Part shown: one piece after another, positions 6,916 to 9,960 of the stretch
How the letters are laid out: the number at the start of each line of letters is the position of its first letter
How positions within the stretch are numbered: the stretch's first letter is position 1
Assembly: GCA_023271515.1 (NCBI GenBank)
Contig: JALPXQ010000048.1
Location: 1 to 9,960, forward strand
Source: Dehalococcoidia bacterium
GTDB lineage: Bacteria > Chloroflexota > Dehalococcoidia > SZUA-161 > SpSt-899
Length of the DNA stretch: 9,960 nucleotides
Reading direction: 5' to 3'
Notes under the pieces: generated by a model
Database searches by the model: none
Seen by the model: the letters and a program-made list of their open reading frames with translations, nothing else
What the model was told of the DNA's origin: nothing
Translations under genes and position numbers: made by a program

Positions 6916-7554
6916 TCACCCGCCTGATGCCGTGTAATACTGCACCATACCATTCCTCAGGAAACTCAGCAGACTCCTGCTGCGGAGCAATACCACCATG
7001 AAGAGTATCATGATGACTGCCCCCATGATTTCAGGTATAAACACTGCCGGCTCCGACTTCAAGGTCTCAATCAGGTTTGTCAGCCAGCCGGTCGTATCGT
7101 ATCGGGGGAAAGCCAGTCCGTACAGCGGCCAGAACAGGGTTCGGGGCTCGATCCACATCTGGTCTAGAACGAGATGAAAGCCGGTGCAGAGGGATAAGAC
7201 GAGAATGCCCAACCTGCCGGATCGAAGATAGCTATAGAGTCCAGCAAGAAGGATAATGAGAAAGAATAGCAGAGAATGGCCGAATATGCGACCGTTGCTG
7301 AAGGTATCGCCGAGGAAGTATATTCCCACCGGCTTATCAATGATGTCCGGCAGCATGGATCCCAGCAGCACCAGTCGGTAGTCTATCAGGGCGGCTGCCG
7401 TGGCTAGCCGTGAGGGCCGAGGTGCCGGCGGGGATGGATTGGCCACCTCTCTTACCTGCTCGCTTCTGCAGAGGAATAGTGCTCGCCTGCGGAGGGCCTT
7501 CTCCGCTCCCAGCGCCAGGCCTAAACTGATCCCCATGTGGCCAAATAACAACAC
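6916..7554 (-). CDS. YdjM/DUF457-type membrane-bound metal-dependent hydrolase
   Basis: A 212-residue inner-membrane protein resembling the LexA-binding/YdjM-like putative hydrolase family. Candidate metal ligands are His6 (LLFGHMG), Asp70 and Asp73 (GSMLPDIIDKP), His93 (GHSLLFF), and His127 and Asp131 (FHLVLDQMW). Hydrophobic segments lie near 60-70, 92-110, 115-131 and 173-190. A Pro- and Arg-rich stretch (about 22-52) separates the first ligand from the next, longer than I expect for the family. The start is GTG at 7554; this keeps His6, which an ATG start at 7536 would lose. No ribosome site precedes it, but a perfect -10 ends 6 bases upstream, implying a leaderless transcript. The stop is 7 nt before the GGR-family gene, so it heads that operon. 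The substrate is unknown. Confidence 0.8.
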   Translation of the reverse strand: MLLFGHMGISLGLALGAEKALRRRALFLCRSEQVREVANPSPPAPRPSRLATAAALIDYRLVLLGSMLPDIIDKPVGIYFLGDTFSNGRIFGHSLLFFLIILLAGLYSYLRSGRLGILVLSLCTGFHLVLDQMWIEPRTLFWPLYGLAFPRYDTTGWLTNLIETLKSEPAVFIPEIMGAVIMILFMVVLLRSRSLLSFLRNGMVQYYTASGG

Positions 7555-7560
7555 GCATCT

Positions 7561-7566
7561 ATTATA
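7561..7566 (-). promoter_or_regulatory. -10 element of the hydrolase/GGR/DUF4438 operon
   Basis: A perfect TATAAT on the minus strand (7566-7561) is followed by six bases and then the GTG start codon, so transcription is predicted to begin at or next to the first base of the start codon. The -35 position (7589-7584, TTCCAT) is poor and falls inside an inverted repeat, which may mark a regulator site. Confidence 0.6.
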
Positions 7567-7583
7567 AACGGAAAACGTTCTTT

Positions 7584-7607
7584 ATGGAAGCTCGCCCCTA
7601 CTTCCAT
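7584..7607. repeat. 7-bp inverted repeat over the -35 position
   Basis: Arms ATGGAAG (7584-7590) and CTTCCAT (7601-7607) are perfect, with the loop CTCGCCCCTA. The loop plus two bases (7591-7602) is the exact inverse of 8967-8978, so this is also one copy of the dispersed TAGGGGCGAG repeat. The left arm overlaps the -35 position of the downstream operon. It could be an operator, or the end of the upstream broken gene's transcript. Confidence 0.5.
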
Positions 7608-7643
7608 TTACATCGCTTGGCCTGAAGTCCCGGGCAGGGCGGC

Positions 7644-7994
7644 TCAAGACTGTAGCTGGAGACACGCCCTTCTCCTTTTGAGCCAGACATACCCGCCGAG
7701 CAGCAGTAGTCCCATGGAGAACAGGATGATGGTGGAGAGCTCGGGGACAGGATAGCCGGGGTCGGTGGGGGGTTACCCTGCTGACAGCTGGGCCCAGGGG
7801 ATTACAGTGGATCTCTAGATCCCCCACGGCAACCCCAACCTAGCGAACGCAAACCGCTAGTCTCCCGCCTTTCGGTACAGTAAAAGTGGGCACTGTGTTC
7901 ACGATGAACCAGCCCTCTTCCCCACCCCCACCACCAGCGCTGTCTGCAATCCGGCAACCAGCAGGACTATCCCAAAGATCTTCAGCAGCCGCAT
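7644..7994 (-). pseudogene. Broken short secreted protein with PEP-CTERM-like sorting tail
   Basis: A strong ribosome site (AGGAGG) precedes ATG at 7994, which opens a signal peptide (MRLLKIFGIVLLVAGLQTAL, charged start then hydrophobic core) but stops at TGA 7901-7899 after 31 codons. A second frame continues as EEGWFIVNTVPTFTVPKGGR (from 7920), meets one TAG (7842-7840), then reads VGVAVGDLEIHCNPLGP. The original frame resumes at 7772 with PTDPGYPVPELST, a hydrophobic segment, GGYVWLKRRR and a TGA ending at 7644. That tail (VPEx motif, membrane helix, basic end) has the architecture of PEP-CTERM-type sorting signals. The first and last parts share a frame, so two opposite indels plus one nonsense codon explain the gene; indels from assembly are an alternative. 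The intact product would be about 116 residues, exported and then processed. The middle domain is unrecognised. Confidence 0.62.
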
Positions 7995-8098
7995 GTTCTC
8001 CTCCTCAAGATTCATTCCGCAGGCGCAAGACACGCCTCGCCCCGCAACGTATCTCGGTATCAGGCCTGAAATGATTTCGACGCTCTGTTAGCATAGTT

Positions 8099-8341
8099 TT
8101 ACATCTCTTCCGCCCGCCGGGCAAGCCCATTCTCGATTAGCTCCTCGTTCAGGCTCTTCGGGGAATCCGGGAGGTAGATGGTGGCAATCCATCTGCACCA
8201 TTTTCCCCTCTTTCCCGTCTCCACCAGCATCCGGTTGCCATTTTGCGCAAGCCTTTTCTCGACATAAGTCCTGGCCTCGATCCTAGTATCCCCATCTACC
8301 ACCCTACCAACCTCCGCCCGGTAGCGATAGCTTGGCTCCAT
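8099..8341 (-). pseudogene. Staphylococcal-nuclease-like (thermonuclease) gene lacking its catalytic core
   Basis: Eighty residues, against roughly 130-150 for SNase-fold nucleases. The first strand RYRAEVGRVVDGDT (6-19) matches the SNase start. It is then joined directly to EARTYVEKRLAQNGNRMLV (22-40), GKWCRWIATIYLP (46-58, Arg50 probably equivalent to the catalytic Arg87) and LNEELIENGLARR. The expected segment between, with the calcium- and phosphate-binding RLxGIDxPE residues, is missing without loss of frame. Activity is therefore not expected. AGGAG precedes the ATG by 8 bases, so it may still be translated. It lies 59 nt downstream of the Uma2 gene and may share its transcript. The family call is good; pseudogene versus repurposed mini-protein is open. 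Confidence 0.7.
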
Positions 8342-8400
8342 CGTAGATCTCCTGCTGACTACTGACTTCCCTTATCTCCGTGCTCTCGGCGCCCCGCGGT

Positions 8401-8949
8401 CTAAAAAACCTCATCCATCTGAATCGTGAGACCCTCCAGGAGGGGGGATTTGAGCGACTCGTGTTTCCCATAGACCTTTACCGTCTCCAGATCCTTCTCC
8501 CCCAACTTCGTCACCTCAATGGTACCGGCTTCGGGATCCACGATCCAGTACTCCTTCACCCCGTACCGGGCATAGACGGCGCGCTTGTAGAACCGGTCTC
8601 GCTCCGCCGTTGCCGGGGAAAGTATCTCCACCACCAGGTCGGGGGCGGCGCCGCGGATATTCTCCGGATTGATGATCGAAAGGCGTTCCCGAGAGACGAA
8701 AAGGATGTCCGGCTGGAATACCCTCTCCTCACTCAGAACTACATCGAAAGGAGCGCTCAGAATGATCCCTAGATCATGTTGCCTAACAAATCGCTGCAGG
8801 ATGAACTCAATGTTGCTCGAAATGCGCTGGTGTGCAAAACCTGGTGCCGGAACCATAACTAATTCCCCCTCCAGTAGTTCGTAGCGCTCGTCCTCCGGTG
8901 CGGTGCGATAGTCATCGTAGGTGAATTTGACTTTAGTGCTTACCATCAT
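8401..8949 (-). CDS. Uma2 family (DUF820) putative restriction endonuclease-fold protein
   Basis: A 182-residue protein of the Uma2/DUF820 family, a PD-(D/E)XK nuclease-fold group greatly expanded in Cyanobacteria and Chloroflexota and often near mobile DNA; its biological role is unsettled. Visible motifs: YELLEGELVMVPAPGFAHQ (23-41, Glu near the active site), VFQPDILFVS (77-86), PDLVVEILSP (103-112, the D...E pair) and YARYGVKEYWIVDPEAGTIEV (126-146). The length is normal and the catalytic acids are kept, so it looks intact. Two adjacent ATGs occur (8949 and 8946). GAGG is 4 bases before the first and 7 before the second, so the second may be used. A promoter with TTGACT lies upstream. Confidence 0.9.
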   Translation of the reverse strand: MMVSTKVKFTYDDYRTAPEDERYELLEGELVMVPAPGFAHQRISSNIEFILQRFVRQHDLGIILSAPFDVVLSEERVFQPDILFVSRERLSIINPENIRGAAPDLVVEILSPATAERDRFYKRAVYARYGVKEYWIVDPEAGTIEVTKLGEKDLETVKVYGKHESLKSPLLEGLTIQMDEVF

Positions 8950-8970
8950 GCCACCTCATCTTTCTTAGTA

Positions 8971-8991
8971 GGGGCGAGGCATGCCTCCCCC
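8971..8991. repeat. GAGGCATGCCTC palindrome in the Uma2 leader
   Basis: A perfect 12-bp palindrome (8976-8987) is flanked by GGGGC on the left and CCCC on the right, giving an almost perfect hairpin. It falls in the predicted 5' leader of the Uma2 mRNA, just before the ribosome site. Related sequences occur at 8034-8043 (10-base inverse match) and 7591-7602 (12-base inverse match, to 8967-8978). It looks like a dispersed palindromic repeat. Confidence 0.6.
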
Positions 8992-9005
8992 TTGCTTATG
9001 TCCAT

Positions 9006-9034
9006 AGTATGGAACATGCTCCAATCTAAGTCAA
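9006..9034 (-). promoter_or_regulatory. Promoter of the Uma2 gene
   Basis: TTGACT (9034-9029) and CATACT (9011-9006) on the minus strand are 17 bases apart, matching five and four of six consensus bases. The -10 sits inside the perfect palindrome CCATAGTATGG (9002-9012), which could be an operator. Transcription would start near 8999. Confidence 0.5.
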
Positions 9035-9053
9035 GGTGATATACACCCTCCCC

Positions 9054-9470
9054 TCACTCGCCCATGATCTGCAAGATAACCTCCCTCGTTCGGGGACGAT
9101 TGTCGAAATCGATCAGCACCACCTGCTGCCAGGTGCCCAACATCGGTCGACCCTCAGCGAATGGAACCATCATAGATGACCCCAACAGCGAAGCCCTCAC
9201 ATGGGAATGGCCGTTTCCATCTCCCCAACGACTATTATGCTGATAATCCAGCCCCTGCGGGAAGAGTCTCTCGAAGGCAGTTTGCAGGTCGGCGATGAGG
9301 CCGGGTTCGTACTCCACTGTGGTGACCCCGGCGGTGGAGCCGGACACAAATACGGTGACCGTGCCGGCCCTGAGGCCGCTTTTTTTCACCGCACGGGACA
9401 CCTGGTCGGTTATATCAACTATCTCGCAGTTGCCGCCGGTCTGAACCCGAATTCTCTCAGAAGTGACCAT
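9054..9470 (-). CDS. yjbQ: YjbQ/UPF0047 family protein
   Basis: A 138-residue protein of the UPF0047 (YjbQ) family, a small cytoplasmic fold. Databases label it 'secondary thiamine-phosphate synthase' because of weak thiamine-phosphate synthase activity in Escherichia coli YjbQ; its physiological role is unclear. Signature stretches are all present: STAGVTTVEYEPGL (45-58), HNSRWGDGNGHSHVRASLLG (78-97, with the conserved His triad at 78, 88 and 90) and GTWQQVVLIDFDNRPR (112-127). Length is standard. AAGGAGG lies 7 bases before the ATG. It diverges from tsaD. Its predicted promoter lies beyond an unusual 7-bp-phased repeat, which therefore becomes part of its leader. Confidence 0.93.
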   Translation of the reverse strand: MVTSERIRVQTGGNCEIVDITDQVSRAVKKSGLRAGTVTVFVSGSTAGVTTVEYEPGLIADLQTAFERLFPQGLDYQHNSRWGDGNGHSHVRASLLGSSMMVPFAEGRPMLGTWQQVVLIDFDNRPRTREVILQIMGE

Positions 9471-9490
9471 ATTGAACCCTCCTTACTTCT

Positions 9491-9551
9491 GAGTTTAGAG
9501 TTTAGAGTGATGAGTAATGAGGTACTCGAAACTCGATACTCGATACTCACG
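9491..9551. repeat. 7-bp-phased GAGT / ACTC repeat with mirror-inverted halves
   Basis: The left half has units starting at 9491, 9498, 9505, 9512 and 9519 (GAGTTTA, GAGTTTA, GAGTGAT, GAGTAAT, GAGGTAC). The right half has units at 9524, 9531, 9538 and 9545 (ACTCGAA, ACTCGAT, ACTCGAT, ACTCACG). ACTC is the reverse complement of GAGT, so the halves can pair at every seventh base around 9519-9527. It lies in the yjbQ-tsaD divergent gap. It has no CRISPR-like spacers and does not code. Confidence 0.75.
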
Positions 9552-9594
9552 CGGCTTATGGGTTTTCTTGTTTTCATGATCAAAGATGATACTG

Positions 9595-9603
9595 ATTATA
9601 GCA
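9595..9603 (-). promoter_or_regulatory. Extended -10 promoter for yjbQ
   Basis: The minus strand reads TGC-TATAAT (9603-9595), a perfect -10 with an extended TG. A partial -35, ATAACA, lies 18 bases further upstream (four of six matches). Transcription would begin near 9588, giving a leader of about 118 nt that contains the heptad repeat. No equally clear promoter for tsaD was found on the other strand. Confidence 0.55.
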
Positions 9604-9677
9604 GAATGGAATCAAAAATGTTATCATGGGTATGCTGCCAGGCAAGTTTAATGGTGAAGGGGATCGTTACCTTAGAG

Positions 9678-9960
9678 ATGAGGATACTCGGGATTGAAAC
9701 ATCCTGCGATGAGACCGCCGCCGCGGTGGTCGAGGGTGGCACCAGAATCCTGTCCAACATCGTCGCCTCGCAGGTGGAAATCCATGCGCGCTATGGCGGG
9801 ATAGTTCCCGAAGTCGCCTCGCGGCAACACCTGCTGAGTGCCATTCCCATTCTCCAACGGGCGCTTGCCGAAGCGGGGGCGGATTTCAAGGACATCGCCG
9901 CAATCGCCGTCACCAACGGGCCAGGGCTTGCTGGCTCACTTCTGGTGGGGGTGAATCTGG
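9678..9960 (+). CDS. tsaD: tRNA N6-adenosine threonylcarbamoyltransferase TsaD, N-terminal part
   Basis: Start of TsaD (Gcp/YgjD), the Kae1-family ATPase-fold enzyme that moves the threonylcarbamoyl group from threonylcarbamoyl-AMP to A37 of ANN-decoding tRNAs, making t6A with TsaB and TsaE. Ninety-four residues are in the window; the gene runs off the right edge. Diagnostic features are MRILGIETSCDET (1-13, phosphate-binding strand), HARYGGIVPEVASRQH (36-51) and AVTNGPGLAGSLLVG (77-91). The metal-binding HxxxH expected beyond residue 100 is not visible. I choose the ATG at 9678 because it gives the canonical N-terminus. An in-frame ATG at 9651 would add nine residues. Neither has a good ribosome site, although GAAGGGG lies between them. 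It is probably essential, and diverges from yjbQ. Confidence 0.95.
   Translation, partial: MRILGIETSCDETAAAVVEGGTRILSNIVASQVEIHARYGGIVPEVASRQHLLSAIPILQRALAEAGADFKDIAAIAVTNGPGLAGSLLVGVNL

Noticed and set aside
7582..7827. 81-residue minus-strand open frame as a gene of its own
   Set aside because: Its first part is the middle section of the broken secreted protein; the rest is out of frame with the clear sorting tail.
8380..8772. 130-residue plus-strand open frame
   Set aside because: Antisense shadow of the well-supported Uma2 gene.
9491..9551. CRISPR-like array
   Set aside because: Units are 7 bp with no spacers; it is a phased simple repeat.
9672..9857. 61-residue minus-strand open frame
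   Set aside because: Antisense to tsaD, whose N-terminal motifs are unmistakable.

Overview
The window looks like a bacterial chromosome segment of moderately high GC. It most resembles an anaerobic Chloroflexota (Dehalococcoidia-like) genome, probably from a metagenome. This placement is inference. It rests on an ETF pair beside a GlcD-type flavoprotein, a geranylgeranyl-reductase-family flavoprotein, a Uma2 nuclease, a TGS-domain GTPase beginning MPANLTPQYFEAEKRYR, and intergenic repeats with the arm TGTCATTCTGAGCG. Nothing in the sequence fixes the taxon. No rRNA, tRNA or CRISPR array was seen.

Layout. At the left edge, a GlcD/LldD-type FAD dehydrogenase (+, probably cut at its 5' end) converges on a TGS-domain GTPase (-); a nested hairpin lies between them. 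Behind the GTPase promoter is a 95-bp nested palindromic element (2483-2577) in an otherwise empty gap. Next, all on the minus strand, come etfB-etfA with a strong promoter and a hairpin-bearing leader. Upstream of these is a tight three-gene unit: a YdjM/DUF457-type membrane hydrolase (apparently leaderless, GTG start), a geranylgeranyl-reductase-family FAD oxidoreductase, and a DUF4438 protein. Gaps in that unit are 7 and 27 nt.

From about 7.6 to 9.0 kb is a small accessory zone in decay. It holds a short secreted-protein gene with a signal peptide and a PEP-CTERM-like tail but a broken frame, a staphylococcal-nuclease-like gene that has lost its catalytic core, and an intact-looking Uma2 gene. 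Copies of a TAGGGGCGAGG repeat are scattered there. At the right edge yjbQ (-) and tsaD (+, cut by the window end) diverge around a 7-bp-phased GAGT/ACTC repeat.

Working together. The GlcD-type dehydrogenase, EtfBA and the GGR-family flavoprotein could form one redox branch: 2-hydroxyacid oxidation to ETF, then onward to a quinone or to unsaturated isoprenoids. The lactate dehydrogenase/ETF complexes of anaerobes make the first link plausible, but neither strand orientation nor sequence proves it. The best leads are the GlcD/ETF/GGR/DUF4438 neighbourhood, the heptad-phased repeat in the yjbQ leader, the broken sorted protein, the core-deleted nuclease and the nested palindromic element. No clearly new defence or mobile system was found.
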